64,000 nucleotides of DNA from Devosia oryziradicis. GTDB taxonomy: Bacteria > Pseudomonadota > Alphaproteobacteria > Rhizobiales > Devosiaceae. The stretch lies in NCBI RefSeq assembly GCF_016698645.1, contig NZ_CP068047.1, forward strand, positions 1 through 64,000. The letters are read 5' to 3'. The notes under the pieces were generated by a model. The model did no database searches, was not told where the DNA came from, and saw nothing but the letters and a program-made list of their open reading frames with translations. This document shows positions 42,266-53,581 of the stretch, one piece after another. Numbering within the stretch: the stretch's first letter is position 1; the number at the start of each line of letters is the position of its first letter. The position numbers were made by a program, and so were the translations under genes.

Positions 42266-44118
42266 TGGGCGGCGCTCCCGATTTCGAAGTCTTCGGCAGG
42301 ACGGGTCTGCAGGTCATAGAGCGCGCGGTAGCGTCCACCCAGAGCCAGCAGCGCCTCGTGGCTTCCCTGCTCGACGATCCGGCCGTCTTCGAGGAACAGG
42401 ATCGTGTCGGCATGCAGCAGCGAGCTCAGCCGATGGCTGATGACCAGGGTTACCCGGTCGCTGGCATAGCGCTTGATGGCGCTGCGGATGCGGTGTTCGG
42501 TGCCCGCGTCGATGGCGGCGGTGGAGTCGTCGAACACCATCACGGCCGGTCGCAGCACTAGGCTGCGGGCGATCGACAGGCGCTGGCGCTGGCCGCCGGA
42601 CAGCGACACGCCACGCTCGCCCACCACCGTGCCGTAGGTCGCCGGCAGGCCCATGATGTAGTTGTGCAGTTGCGCGCTCTCGGCGGCCTTCTCGATCTTG
42701 GTTTCCTTGGCCCAGGGATTGCCGTAGGCGATGTTGTTCTCGATGGTCGTGGTGAAGAGGAACGAGTCCTGCTGCACCACGGCGACGGCGCGCCGCAGAG
42801 ATTGCAGCGACACCTGGCTCACATCCTGCCCGTCGATGGTGATCCTGCCGCCGCTGACATCGTAGAAGCGCGGAATGAGGTGCGCGAGGGTCGACTTGCC
42901 ACTGCCTGGCGCCCCGACAATGCCGATGGTCTGGCCGGCCCGCGCCTCGAAGGTGATGCCGTTGAGCGTCGGGTGGGTGGCGCCCTCATAGGTGAAGCGG
43001 ACGTCCTCGAAGCGAAGCGTCCCGTCGGTCACCTTGAGATCGGGCACACCGGGTGCGTCCTCTATGGCCAGCGGCTGGTCGAGAAAGCCATAGAAGCGCT
43101 GGCCGCAGGTGGAGGCACGGGCAAAGGAATTGACCATGAGGCCGAGCTGGCGAACCGGCATCTGCAGAATGGTCATGAAGGTGAGAAAGCTCGCCAGCGT
43201 GCCCACGCTCATCTCGCCCGCAATCACCTTGTTGCCGCCAACCCAGAGCACCAGGCCCATGGCGACGAAGAACGAGAAGGTCATGAAGCTGGTATTGCGC
43301 ACGCGGATAAGGACGCGATCATGCGCCAGAGCCAATGCGTCGCGGGAAGCCGCATCGAACTTGGCCAGTTCGAAAACCTGGGCCGAAAAGGCCCGGACGA
43401 CGCGGATGCCGCCCAGGTTCTCCTCCATCACCCGCGACAGGGCCGAGAGCTTTTCCTGCAGCGTAATCCAGGTGGCGCGCAGGGTGAGCTGGGCGACCGA
43501 AGAACGCCAGGCGACGAAAGGTACGAAACTGAGGGCCAGGAAGGCCAGCAGCACGTCGGTGCTGAATAACATGAAGGCGCCGACGCCGATCAGCACGCTC
43601 AGCAGCACCACGCGCACCATGCCGGTGGCGAAGAACATGCGTACGCCATCCAGATCGAGCAGGCCCACGGTGATCAGGTCGCCGGTATGAACCTTGTCAT
43701 GGTAGGAATAGCTGAGGCGCTGCACCTTGTCGTAGAAAGCCAGGCGCAGCTCGTAGCCGACATGGTGGCCAACCGATTCCGAATAGTAATTCTGCAGCAG
43801 CGTAAAAAACCCACGCGCCACCGAGACACCCAGCAGCGTCATGGCGCTCCAGAACAGGGCCTGCTGGGCCGCCTCGGCACCGGTGCCCAAAATGCCCTGT
43901 GCCTGGTCGACCGCATGGCCGAGCAGGCGCGGGATCAGCAGTTGCAGAACCGATGCGATGATGGTCGCGCCGATCGCGGCGGCGGCCTGCCAGGGGTGGC
44001 GGAGGGAATAGAGCGCAATCCGCATCAGTGGCCCGCGGCCCTTGCCCGCGTGGGCGGCGGCCACATGAGCCCGTGCATCGCCGCGTGAATGGACGCGGCC
44101 AGCCTTGTCGGTGGTCAA
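42262..44118 (-). CDS. ABC exporter half-transporter with degenerate Walker B
   Basis: The 618-residue half-transporter has a membrane domain (about 35-340) and an ATPase with Walker A GAPGSGKST and signature LSGGQRQRLSIA. Walker B is VMVFDDSTAAID: the catalytic Glu of the usual DE pair is Asp. In heterodimeric exporters such as TM287/288 and BmrCD, one subunit carries just such a non-catalytic site. It is translated first and is coupled to the second gene. No cargo gene is adjacent; the upstream 170 bases (44119-44288) hold nothing I recognise. Confidence 0.92.
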   Translation of the reverse strand: MTTDKAGRVHSRGDARAHVAAAHAGKGRGPLMRIALYSLRHPWQAAAAIGATIIASVLQLLIPRLLGHAVDQAQGILGTGAEAAQQALFWSAMTLLGVSVARGFFTLLQNYYSESVGHHVGYELRLAFYDKVQRLSYSYHDKVHTGDLITVGLLDLDGVRMFFATGMVRVVLLSVLIGVGAFMLFSTDVLLAFLALSFVPFVAWRSSVAQLTLRATWITLQEKLSALSRVMEENLGGIRVVRAFSAQVFELAKFDAASRDALALAHDRVLIRVRNTSFMTFSFFVAMGLVLWVGGNKVIAGEMSVGTLASFLTFMTILQMPVRQLGLMVNSFARASTCGQRFYGFLDQPLAIEDAPGVPDLKVTDGTLRFEDVRFTYEGATHPTLNGITFEARAGQTIGIVGAPGSGKSTLAHLIPRFYDVSGGRITIDGQDVSQVSLQSLRRAVAVVQQDSFLFTTTIENNIAYGNPWAKETKIEKAAESAQLHNYIMGLPATYGTVVGERGVSLSGGQRQRLSIARSLVLRPAVMVFDDSTAAIDAGTEHRIRSAIKRYASDRVTLVISHRLSSLLHADTILFLEDGRIVEQGSHEALLALGGRYRALYDLQTRPAEDFEIGSAAQ

Positions 44119-44288
44119 GGAAGTATCCAGACTTCAATATAGGTGGGCCGGGCGGGGGCGGAGGAACCTTGGCCGAAGCCCGGACAAATCAACTCGCCCG
44201 AATAATCAACGCCCGTTCGCGCTGCCATTCAAGATCGAATCTGCGCAAAGAAGCGCAAATATTAACGTTGTACCAACGAGTGTTGCCG

Positions 44289-45253
44289 TTATGGCGTCGC
44301 GTTGAGCTCGGGGTAGATCACGGCGGAACATTGCCGGTTCTGCGCATCGAGCAGCGCCTGCTCTGCTGCCGTCACCATGCCGGTCTCGACGGCATTCCAC
44401 AGGTCGTTGGTCTTTACGCCCTCGAGCCCGCACTGGCAGTAGGTGACGCACAACTGTGCAGACGTGCCTCCCGCCTCGCAGGTGGATTGGCATGATTGGA
44501 GGAAGGTGACGTCGCGCATCGCAATCTGCGGTTGCAACAGGGCCGCCGCCGGATAGACCAGGCCGAGCAGGATGGGCTGGTGCAGCAGATAGATCAGGAG
44601 GCTCCAGCGCCCGAGGAAGGCGAGCAGGCGCGGCAGCCGGCCCGATGGCGCGATGGCCGCGAGGCGAGCCGACCACCCTGAAGCCAGCACCAGCCGCGCC
44701 GCAATGATGCCCAGCAGCATCGCACCAAACCAGGGAAAGACCGGCACCAGGTCATTGGCCGGCGGCGGCACCTGCCAGAAGCCGAGCCAGGACCAGACCT
44801 TCTCGTTGAACAGCGGATCCGAATAGAAGAACGGCAGCGCGATGACCCCGGCTGCCACCACCGCCCCCAGCCACAGCGGCGTGTGCACGAAGGCCAGACC
44901 CAGCAAGCTGAACAGCGCAATGGCATGCAGCACGCCGAAATAGACGAAGCTTTGGGGGAAGGCGAAGTATGTCGCCAGCGTGATGGCGAGAGCGCCGGCG
45001 ACCACGAAGAGCCACCGCCGCCAGAAGCTGCGCCAGCGGATGCCGTCGCCATGGCCGAGCACCAGGCTGACGCCAGCAAGAAACAAGAAAACTGCGAGAA
45101 TGCTGCGAGCAAACAGCACCCATGCCGGATCATAGCCGACATCGGCGGAAATGAAGCGGAAGTAACTCAGGTCCCAGCAGAAATGGTAGACCGCCATGGC
45201 GATGATGGCGACGCCACGGGCAATATCGACGATGGCGAAGCGCGGCCGGCTGC

Positions 45254-45257
<4 letters not shown>
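44289..45257 (-). CDS. DUF1624 / heparan-alpha-glucosaminide N-acetyltransferase-like membrane protein with Cys-rich tail
   Basis: The 322-residue polytopic protein has about seven helices. The opening [22 protein letters not shown] and later [16 protein letters not shown] (with the conserved His) are typical of DUF1624/acyltransferase-3-like membrane acyltransferases. The last ~75 residues form a soluble tail with six Cys ([18 protein letters not shown]) that are not part of the usual domain and may bind metal or form disulfides. GTG 45257 overlaps the recQ stop. It may acetylate an envelope glycan, but the substrate is unknown. Confidence 0.83.
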
Positions 45258-47107
<1,850 letters not shown>

Positions 47108-47168
47108 TCCGCCCTTGAATCACAGGCGCGGGGTGAGCCGCAAGGACGGGCGCAGGCTTGTGAACCGC

Positions 47169-47498
47169 TCAGACGTAGCCGAGGGCGGTAAACTGCTGTT
47201 CGAACCACCACCAGCCGCCCGCCGACAGCGCCGCCGCGATGGCAAAGGCGATCCAGCCGGCCATGGTGAAATTCTTGCGCTCTGCATTGCGGTATTCGAA
47301 CCGCTCGCCAAACAGCAGAAAAGCCAGGCCAAAGACCAGGCAGAACGGCACCAGGATGAAGATCTTGGTCGAATATGAAATTTCGGCGGCCCCGGCCTGC
47401 GCATCGCGCAGCGGCCCCAGGACGAAGAACCAACCCAGCGCCGCGCCCCCGACCATGAAGGCAATACCGGCCAGCCGCAGCTTAATGTCTTGTGCCAT
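47169..47498 (-). CDS. Small three-helix membrane protein
   Basis: The 109-residue protein has three hydrophobic segments (about 9-28, 41-62, 81-99) separated by short charged loops. The start MAQDIKLRLAGIAF at ATG 47498 is better than the open frame up to 47564. I do not recognise a family. It lies 61 bases before recQ on the same strand, so it may share its transcript. Confidence 0.72.
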   Translation of the reverse strand: MAQDIKLRLAGIAFMVGGAALGWFFVLGPLRDAQAGAAEISYSTKIFILVPFCLVFGLAFLLFGERFEYRNAERKNFTMAGWIAFAIAAALSAGGWWWFEQQFTALGYV

Positions 47499-47580
47499 TC
47501 CGCTCCCCCAAAGCGTGCTCACCCCGCCATGGAGCATGGGGCGGGGTGAGCCGCAAGACGGCACAAATCAGTCGTCGGCG

Positions 47581-48444
47581 CTATCCACCGACGATTTCGC
47601 CGCCATTGGGATGCAGCACCTGGCCGGACAGGTAGGAACTTTCCTCGCAGGCCAGGAACAGGTGGCAGGTGGCCACTTCATTGGGCTGGCCGGCCCGCTT
47701 CATCGGCTGGGTCGAGCCGAATTCTGCAACCTTGTCGGCCGGGAAGGTTGCCGGGATAAGCGGGGTCCAGATCGGTCCGGGCGCCACCGCGTTCACGCGG
47801 ATGCCCTTTTCAGCGAGACTGCCGGCAAGCGAGCGCGTGAAGGCGACTATGGCGCCCTTGGTCGAGGAATAGTCGAGCAGCTGCGGCGAACCGCGATAGG
47901 CGGTGACCGAGGTTGTGTTGACGATCGAGGCGCCGGACTTGAGATGCGGCATGGCGGCCTGAGTCAGGTAGAAATAGCCAAAGAGGTTGGTCTGAAACGT
48001 CTTCTGCAGTTGCTCGGGCGAGATGTCGGTAATGTCGTCCTGCGGATGCTGCTCAGCGGCATTGTTGACCAGGACGTCCAGCTTGCCGCACTCCTCGATG
48101 GTCTTGCCGACGACATTGTCACAGAACGTCTTGTCGCCGACATCACCGCGCAGCAGCAGTGCCTGCTTGCCCTCGGCCTTGACGGCGGCGGCGGTGATCT
48201 TGGCGTCCTCGGTTTCCTCGAGGTAGACCAATGCGACCTCGGCGCCTTCGCGGGCGAACAGCACCGCACAGGCCCGGCCGATCCCGCTGTCGCCGCCGGT
48301 GATGATGGCCACCTTGCCGGCCAGCCGGCCATTGCCCTGAAATTTGGGCATATAGTCGGGCTTGGGATGCATCTCGGTTTCGCGCCCGGGCTGGTGATCC
48401 TGCTCTTGGGGCGGGTTGATCTTCTTGGCTGCTGAACCGGCCAT
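47581..48444 (-). CDS. Short-chain dehydrogenase/reductase (YghA/glucose-dehydrogenase-like)
   Basis: The 287-residue SDR oxidoreductase has a polar N-terminal extension (about 35 residues, Lys/Pro/Gln-rich). The cofactor motif ITGGDSGIGRACA, NNAAEQ, and the catalytic Tyr-Lys YSSTK (in LLDYSSTKGAI) follow. The extended N-terminus with PDYMPKFQGNGRLAGKVAIITGG is typical of the YghA/ydaD stress-linked SDRs. ATG 48444 has AGGAG before it. It lies ten bases after the Lys-rich protein gene. Confidence 0.9.
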   Translation of the reverse strand: MAGSAAKKINPPQEQDHQPGRETEMHPKPDYMPKFQGNGRLAGKVAIITGGDSGIGRACAVLFAREGAEVALVYLEETEDAKITAAAVKAEGKQALLLRGDVGDKTFCDNVVGKTIEECGKLDVLVNNAAEQHPQDDITDISPEQLQKTFQTNLFGYFYLTQAAMPHLKSGASIVNTTSVTAYRGSPQLLDYSSTKGAIVAFTRSLAGSLAEKGIRVNAVAPGPIWTPLIPATFPADKVAEFGSTQPMKRAGQPNEVATCHLFLACEESSYLSGQVLHPNGGEIVGG

Positions 48445-48454
48445 GGATTTGCTC

Positions 48455-48769
48455 CTAATGTGCGTGATGTTCGGCGTTGCGCTTGCGGGTGGCAGCGGCC
48501 TTCTTAGCCGAGGCCGAGCGTTCGGCTGCCGAACGGCTGGCGCTGGCCTTGCCGCCCTTTTCGCCGCCCTTGTGGGAGGCGGGATGGCCGGTATCCTTGC
48601 CGCGACCGGAGCCGGACTTCTTGCCGCCGCCGTCGTCCTTGTTGACCGTGGCCCAGGCGCGAGCCTCGGCCTCCTTGTGAGACACACCCTTGGCCTCATA
48701 GCCTTCTTCGATATGTTCGGCCTTGCGCTTCTGCTTGTCGGTGTAAGCGGATTTATCGCCCTGGGGCAT
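48455..48769 (-). CDS. Small Lys/Gly-rich protein (often labelled plasmid stabilization protein)
   Basis: The 104-residue, very basic protein begins MPQGDKSAYTDKQKRKAEHI, followed by GYEAKGVSHKEAEARAWATVNK, the recognisable core. The tail is rich in Gly, Lys, Ser and Ala. Databases often label such proteins 'plasmid stabilization protein', but no toxin or plasmid context is present. It could bind nucleic acid or protect in stress. A very strong GGAGAGG ribosome site precedes ATG 48769. It is paired with the stress-type SDR. Confidence 0.78.
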   Translation of the reverse strand: MPQGDKSAYTDKQKRKAEHIEEGYEAKGVSHKEAEARAWATVNKDDGGGKKSGSGRGKDTGHPASHKGGEKGGKASASRSAAERSASAKKAAATRKRNAEHHAH

Positions 48770-48965
48770 CGGACCTCTCCTTTGAACAGATGAGGTCCGC
48801 GCGGGTGGGACAAGGGCTCGGCTGCCGCTTCGTTGGCCGGACCGGGAAACCGGAAAAACCAGTCCGTTCCCTATACCACCGTGTCCGGTTGACGCGCGCC
48901 GGACCTCTTGGAGGCAATCGTTCAGGCGGGGGATGGTTCCTTCACAGTCGGCGGGCCGCCAGTCG

Positions 48966-49514
48966 CTAGCGCAGCGGCTTGCTCAGGAAGGGCGAGCCGC
49001 GGCGGACGAAGCGCCAGGGAGTGTCGACGCCCTTGGTGATGCCGATGCGGGGTCCGGTGGCGATGTCGTGGCTGCTATCCGATGGCAGCAAGGTGAACGG
49101 GGTCGCGTCGAGCGACAGGCCATTGTGCTGGATCGTCACACCAAGCGCCTGACACAGCTTGCCAGGGCCAGAACAGAGCTGGTGCTCGGGCATGCCGCCA
49201 CGCCGCTCCTGCATCTCGGCCAGGCCATGCAGCGGCTCCAGGGCCCGGATCAGCACGGCGCTGCCGGGCTGGCAGACAAAGTTGAGGCACCAGTGGATGC
49301 CGTAGATCTTGTAGACATAGGCGTGGCCGGGTGGACCGAACATGGCCGCATTGCGCGGCGTCGGGCCCCGGAAGCTGTGAGAAGCCGGATCGGTCTGGTC
49401 ATAGGCTTCCACCTCGACCAGCGGACCACCGACGCCATCGACCAACAGGGTGACGCCGATGAGATCGCGTGCGACATCCGGGGCGGGACGGTCGAAGAAG
49501 GTGGGGGAGAGCAT
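48966..49514 (-). CDS. 3-methyladenine DNA glycosylase (AAG/MPG family)
   Basis: The 182-residue base-excision repair enzyme removes alkylated purines. MPG-family segments are clear: [23 protein letters not shown] with the catalytic Glu, [33 protein letters not shown] and [12 protein letters not shown]. It starts at ATG 49514; the frame is open upstream to 49601, inside a repeat. A 195-base gap (48770-48965) to its downstream side holds nothing I recognise. Confidence 0.93.
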   Translation of the reverse strand: MLSPTFFDRPAPDVARDLIGVTLLVDGVGGPLVEVEAYDQTDPASHSFRGPTPRNAAMFGPPGHAYVYKIYGIHWCLNFVCQPGSAVLIRALEPLHGLAEMQERRGGMPEHQLCSGPGKLCQALGVTIQHNGLSLDATPFTLLPSDSSHDIATGPRIGITKGVDTPWRFVRRGSPFLSKPLR

Positions 49515-49568
49515 CGATGCCAACAGCGGACCTCTTGGCGGGGTCTGGTGCCGCCCCACCCACCGGCC

Positions 49569-49653
49569 GTCACCCTCGGGCCTGACCCGAGGGCTCTTCA
49601 CTTACTGCCCGTGGTAGGAAGTACAGGGCCCTCGGGTCAAGCCCGGGGGTGAC
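49569..49653. repeat. Inverted repeat (GTCACCCTCGGG...CCCGGGGGTGAC)
   Basis: 49569-49596 and 49626-49653 form an imperfect hairpin with inner CCCTCGGGNNNNACCCGAGGG palindromes. It is a third intergenic repeat family, located between the glycosylase gene and the D-threonine-aldolase-like gene. Confidence 0.75.
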
Positions 49654-49693
49654 GACCGAGTTTTGCAAGGCCGCAGTGCTAAGCACTTTGCCT

Positions 49694-50755
49694 TCAGTCC
49701 ACCCTGCCCCGCGCCGCCACCGCCACGGTCTCGACCAGTTGCCCACCACGCACCAGGTGCACGTGATCAAACAGGTTGGTCACCGGGCAGCAGTGGTTGG
49801 GGATGATGGCGATCTGCTCGCCGATGACTGGCCCGCCATCGGCACAGCCCGAAACGTCGAGCGTGCCATGCTCCTCGCTCAGGCCCACGATCTTGGCGTC
49901 AGGATAGGCGGGAATGTAGCCATGGCCGACAAGGCCCAGCAGGTCGCTGGTCAGTGCCTTGCTGCCGGCATCGATGATGGCTCGGCCGGGGGTCGGATGG
50001 CTCACCACCGTGGCGAGCACGGTGAGCGCGCAATCGTCGTAGCTTGCCGCCCCGGCCGCCACCTGGGAGCGGTCCATGTAGATATAGGTGCCCGGGCGAT
50101 ACTCGGTGGCCACGCCCGCCTCGTCGGCATGCCAGATATCGGGCGTGCCGCCGGTGGTGATGATCGGCACAGCAATGCCCGAGGCCTCAAACAGCGCCTT
50201 GGCCTCGGCCAGCCATTGGGCGGCGGCCTTGTATTTTCCGGCCGCCGGATAGGTCATCAGCCCGAAAAATTCGAGGCCGGGGGAAGCGATGATAGTTTGC
50301 GCCAAAGCCAAGGCGGCCCCAGGCGACTGCACGCCGCAGCGGCCCATGCCGGTGTCGCATTCGACCAAAACGCCGAGCGGCTTGCCACCGGCAAAAGTCG
50401 CCGAAAGCCCGGCCACGCATTCGGCACTGTCGGCCACCACGCGGATGGTCACGCGCTCGTTGAGCGCCCTGAGCCGCTGGAGCTTGGCCGCGCCGATGAT
50501 GTTGAAGGTCAGCAGCATGTCGGTGATCCCGGCATCGGCCATCACCTCGGCCTCGCCCAGCTTCTGTACGGTGATACCGACGGCGCCCAGGTCGATCGCC
50601 GCCTGGGCAAAGCGCGGCAGCTTGTGGGTCTTGATATGCGGTCGCAACTTGAGGCCGGCCCCGTCGGCAAAGGCCTGGGCTTTGCGCAGATTGGCCTCGG
50701 CGCGATCGAGGTCGATCAGGACGGCAGGCGTATCGAGCTCGGTAATGACAGTCAT
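49694..50755 (-). CDS. D-threonine-aldolase/D-serine-dehydratase-like PLP enzyme
   Basis: The 353-residue fold-type III PLP enzyme has the alanine-racemase-like barrel opening LDTPAVLIDLDRAEANL. PLP-Lys lies in RPHIKTHK (Lys about 44). The DSD1/D-TA C-terminal domain ends with HGTLDVSG and NHCCPVTNLFDHVHLV, where His and Cys ligate a metal. The family cleaves D-threonine or D-3-hydroxyamino acids, or dehydrates D-serine. Its start overlaps the SDR stop (ATGA). With SDR and RidA it forms an operon for D-amino-acid or hydroxy-acid use. Confidence 0.88.
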   Translation of the reverse strand: MTVITELDTPAVLIDLDRAEANLRKAQAFADGAGLKLRPHIKTHKLPRFAQAAIDLGAVGITVQKLGEAEVMADAGITDMLLTFNIIGAAKLQRLRALNERVTIRVVADSAECVAGLSATFAGGKPLGVLVECDTGMGRCGVQSPGAALALAQTIIASPGLEFFGLMTYPAAGKYKAAAQWLAEAKALFEASGIAVPIITTGGTPDIWHADEAGVATEYRPGTYIYMDRSQVAAGAASYDDCALTVLATVVSHPTPGRAIIDAGSKALTSDLLGLVGHGYIPAYPDAKIVGLSEEHGTLDVSGCADGGPVIGEQIAIIPNHCCPVTNLFDHVHLVRGGQLVETVAVAARGRVD

Positions 50756-51525
50756 TTGCCCCTCAGGACTTCGTCGACGAAACGCAGGTTGCCAGCGGTA
50801 AGCCCAGCGTCGACCGGAAGCACCGTGCCGGTAATGCCGGATGCCGCGTCGGAACAGTAGAACACCGCCGCGTTGGCGACCTCCTCCGGCAGGACCATGC
50901 GGCCCAACGGGTAGTGCGGCAGCACATTGTCGAGCAGGCTAGGATCGGCGGCAAGGCGATGGTCCCAGGCTGGGGTACGGACCGAGCCGGGGCAGATCAC
51001 GTTAGCGCGCACGCCCTGACCGCCCCGCTCGACGGCGATAGCCTTGGCATAGGCGACCAGGCCCGCCTTGGCTGCCGAATAGGCCGGGTTGCCGAAATGG
51101 GCCAGCGCATTGACCGATGAGATGAAGACCAGAGTCCCCCGGCCCCGCTCGGCCATGGCGGACACGATTGGGTCGGTCATGGCATAGGCGCCATTGAGGT
51201 TGATTGATAGCTCTGAGGCCCAGATATCGTCATCGACCTGGCCGAGGTGCTCGGCCCGGGTGAAGCCGGCATTGGAGACGACGGCGTCCGGAGCGCCGTG
51301 CTCGCTGAGATAGCGTTCGACGGCCGCGCGGGTCGCCTTTGGATCGGCCTGGTCGAACAGGACCTGCCCGGCAAGGTCCAGGCCCTCCAGCATGCTGGCT
51401 TCCCGATCGGCGCCGACGACGCTGGCGCCCGCTTCGCGGAACGCGTTGATCAGCGACCGGCCGATGCCGCCGCCGGCGCCGGAGATCAGCACCGTCTTGC
51501 CGTCGAGGCGGAAGGGCGAGGTCAT
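50752..51525 (-). CDS. Short-chain dehydrogenase/reductase
   Basis: The 257-residue classical SDR has the cofactor motif ISGAGGGIGRSL, NAGF, the catalytic Ser in FISSVNAL and YSAAK (Tyr-Lys), and a C-terminal TGTVLPVDAGLTAGN. It lies between the RidA and D-threonine-aldolase-like genes with minimal spacing. It probably oxidises a hydroxy compound produced or used by that enzyme; the substrate is not known. Confidence 0.92.
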   Translation of the reverse strand: MTSPFRLDGKTVLISGAGGGIGRSLINAFREAGASVVGADREASMLEGLDLAGQVLFDQADPKATRAAVERYLSEHGAPDAVVSNAGFTRAEHLGQVDDDIWASELSINLNGAYAMTDPIVSAMAERGRGTLVFISSVNALAHFGNPAYSAAKAGLVAYAKAIAVERGGQGVRANVICPGSVRTPAWDHRLAADPSLLDNVLPHYPLGRMVLPEEVANAAVFYCSDAASGITGTVLPVDAGLTAGNLRFVDEVLRGK

Positions 51526-51526
51526 G

Positions 51527-51910
51527 TCAGGGTCCCTTATACGCCACGCACTCGATCTCGACCTTGCAGTCGACCATCATGTGGCTCTGTACGCAGGCGC
51601 GGGCCGGCGGGTTGTCGCCGAAATAGCTTTTATAAACAGCGTTGAAGCTCCAGAAGTCGCGGGGGTCGTCGAGCCAGACGCCGCAGCGGACGACGTGTTC
51701 GAGGCCGTAGCCGGCTTCTTCGAGGATGGCGACGAGATTCTTGATAGTCAGGTGGGTCTGCTCGACAATGCCAACCCCTTGAATTTCCCCGTCTTTCATC
51801 GCCACCTGGCCGGAAACGAAGAGGAAGCCACCGGCTTCGACGGCGCGGGCGAAGGGGAGGTTCTGGCCACCAGCACCGGACTTCTCGGCTCCATAGCGCT
51901 TGATCGGCAT
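51527..51910 (-). CDS. RidA/YjgF-family enamine/imine deaminase
   Basis: The 127-residue trimeric-fold protein hydrolyses reactive 2-aminoacrylate-like enamines formed by PLP enzymes. The catalytic Arg region PPARACVQSHMMV and the closing Glu segment VEIECVAYKG are intact. It is the first gene of the operon with SDR and the D-amino-acid PLP enzyme. Such enzymes release imines, so the combination is chemically coherent. It is divergent from the M81 peptidase. Confidence 0.9.
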   Translation of the reverse strand: MPIKRYGAEKSGAGGQNLPFARAVEAGGFLFVSGQVAMKDGEIQGVGIVEQTHLTIKNLVAILEEAGYGLEHVVRCGVWLDDPRDFWSFNAVYKSYFGDNPPARACVQSHMMVDCKVEIECVAYKGP

Positions 51911-52097
51911 TTTCGGTCCTTCTGAAAGTGAATTTCGTTTGTCTGCACATTAGCGCGCAAAAATCGCCATTTCATCGACAATTCTGGCCAGAAATGTAAA
52001 TTTCTTACGTGATTGGCGTCATTACCCTATGCTAGCTTGATCCGGCGGCGTGACCAGCATGCTGCCAGCTTTCTTGCCCTTTTCTGCAGGTTTTCTC
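51911..52097. promoter_or_regulatory. Divergent promoter region between RidA operon and M81 peptidase
   Basis: This 187-base AT-richer spacer (notably 51930-52030, with runs such as AAATTTCTTACG) must hold promoters in both directions. I see no palindrome strong enough to name an operator. Confidence 0.4.
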
Positions 52098-53555
52098 GTG
52101 CGCGTCTTCACCGCAGCCCTGGCCACCGAGACCAACACGTTTTCGCCGATCGCCATCGACCGGCGCGCCTTCGAGGCATCGCTCTATGCGCGACCCGGCG
52201 AGCATCCGGCGACGCCGACATTGTGCACCGCGCCGATCACGGTGGGCCGCGAAGTCTGCGCGCGGGAGGGCTGGGAGCTGATCGAGGGCAGCGCCAGCTG
52301 GGCCGACCCGGCCGGCCTGGTGGCGCGAGCGACTTACGAAGAGCTGCGCGACGAGATTCTTGAGCAGTTGCGGGCCGCCATGCCGGTCGATGGCGTGGTG
52401 CTGGGGCTGCATGGCGCCATGGTTACGCAGGGATATGACGACCCCGAGGGCGACCTGCTGAGCCGGGTGCGCGAGATCGTGGGACCGGACGTGCTGGTCT
52501 GTGCCGAGCTCGATCCGCATAGCCACCTGACGGCCAAGCGCGTGGCGGCGGCCAACTTCTTCGTGGTGTTCAAGGAATTTCCCCATACCGACTTCGTCGA
52601 CCGGGCGCGCGACCTGTGGTCGATCGCGGTGCGGACGCTCAAGGGCGAGATCAAGCCGGTCATGTCGGTCTTCGACTGCCGGATGATTGACGTGTTCCCG
52701 ACGTCCAAGCAGCCGATGCGGGGCTTTGTCGACAAGCTGTATGCGCTCGAAAAGTCCCAGCCCGGTCTGCTGTCCCTGTCGGTCATCCATGGCTTCATGG
52801 CCGGCGACGTGCCGGAATTGGGCACCAAGGTCATCGCGGTGACCGATGGCGACGCGGCGCAGGGCGCGGCGCTGGCTGAGGCGCTGGGGCGCGAACTGTT
52901 TGCCATGCGCGGTACCTTCATGGTGACCCAGGTGGACGAGACGGTTGCGGTCGACGCCGCCATCGCCGCACCACGGGGGCCGGTGGTGATTGCCGATGTG
53001 TGGGACAATCCCGGTGGCGGCACGGCGGGGGACGCGACGGTGATCCTGGCCGAACTGATCGCCCGGGGGGTGACCGATGTGGCGGTTGGTACCATCTGGG
53101 ATCCGATCGCGGTGCAGATCTGCTTTGCTGCCGGCGAGGGCGCCGTCATCCCACTGCGTTTCGGTGCCAAATCGGCGCCGCATACGGGCAACCCGATCGA
53201 CAAATTGGTGACGGTGCGGCGCTTGGTGCAAAACGCCGAAATGCGGTTCGGCGAGAGCTTCGCCCCGTTTGGCGACGCGGCCTGGATCAGCTTCGACGGG
53301 ATCGACGTGATCCTCAATTCCACGCGGGCGCAGAGTTTTGATCCGAGCCTGTTTTCGGCGCTGGGGATCGAGCCGAGATCGCGGAAGATCCTGCTGATCA
53401 AGTCGACGAACCACTTCTACGACAGTTTCAGCAAGATCGCGTCGGAGATCGTCTATTGCTCGGCGGGCAGGCCGTATCCGAACCGGCCGGCCGAGACGGA
53501 GTACAAGAAGGCGCGGCGGGATATCTGGCCGATGGTGGAGAATCCGTGGGGGTAG
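52098..53555 (+). CDS. M81-family (MlrC-like) metallopeptidase
   Basis: The 485-residue protein has two domains. The N-terminal MlrC/DUF1485 part (about 1-290) opens with RVFTAALATETNTFSP and has the putative metal-binding CAELDPHSHLT and EFPHTDFVDRA. The C-terminal MlrC part contains VVIADVWDNPGGGTAGDATVI. MlrC degrades the cyanotoxin microcystin in Sphingomonas, but most members occur beside amino-acid or peptide genes and have unknown substrates. I start at GTG 52098 because family homology begins there; GTG 52050 would add 16 residues. It is divergent from the RidA operon. Confidence 0.87.
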   Translation: MRVFTAALATETNTFSPIAIDRRAFEASLYARPGEHPATPTLCTAPITVGREVCAREGWELIEGSASWADPAGLVARATYEELRDEILEQLRAAMPVDGVVLGLHGAMVTQGYDDPEGDLLSRVREIVGPDVLVCAELDPHSHLTAKRVAAANFFVVFKEFPHTDFVDRARDLWSIAVRTLKGEIKPVMSVFDCRMIDVFPTSKQPMRGFVDKLYALEKSQPGLLSLSVIHGFMAGDVPELGTKVIAVTDGDAAQGAALAEALGRELFAMRGTFMVTQVDETVAVDAAIAAPRGPVVIADVWDNPGGGTAGDATVILAELIARGVTDVAVGTIWDPIAVQICFAAGEGAVIPLRFGAKSAPHTGNPIDKLVTVRRLVQNAEMRFGESFAPFGDAAWISFDGIDVILNSTRAQSFDPSLFSALGIEPRSRKILLIKSTNHFYDSFSKIASEIVYCSAGRPYPNRPAETEYKKARRDIWPMVENPWG

Positions 53556-53581
53556 TGGGGCGCAGGGCGGTGCCGCCCGTT

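Noticed and set aside
40328..42319. 663-codon plus-strand frame opposite the ABC exporter gene
   Set aside because: It is antisense to a well-conserved ABC transporter and is rich in His, Asp and Gln with no recognisable domain.
48455..48769. Toxin-antitoxin or plasmid maintenance function for the Lys-rich protein
   Set aside because: The label 'plasmid stabilization protein' is common for this family but no partner gene or plasmid feature is nearby, so I do not assign that function.
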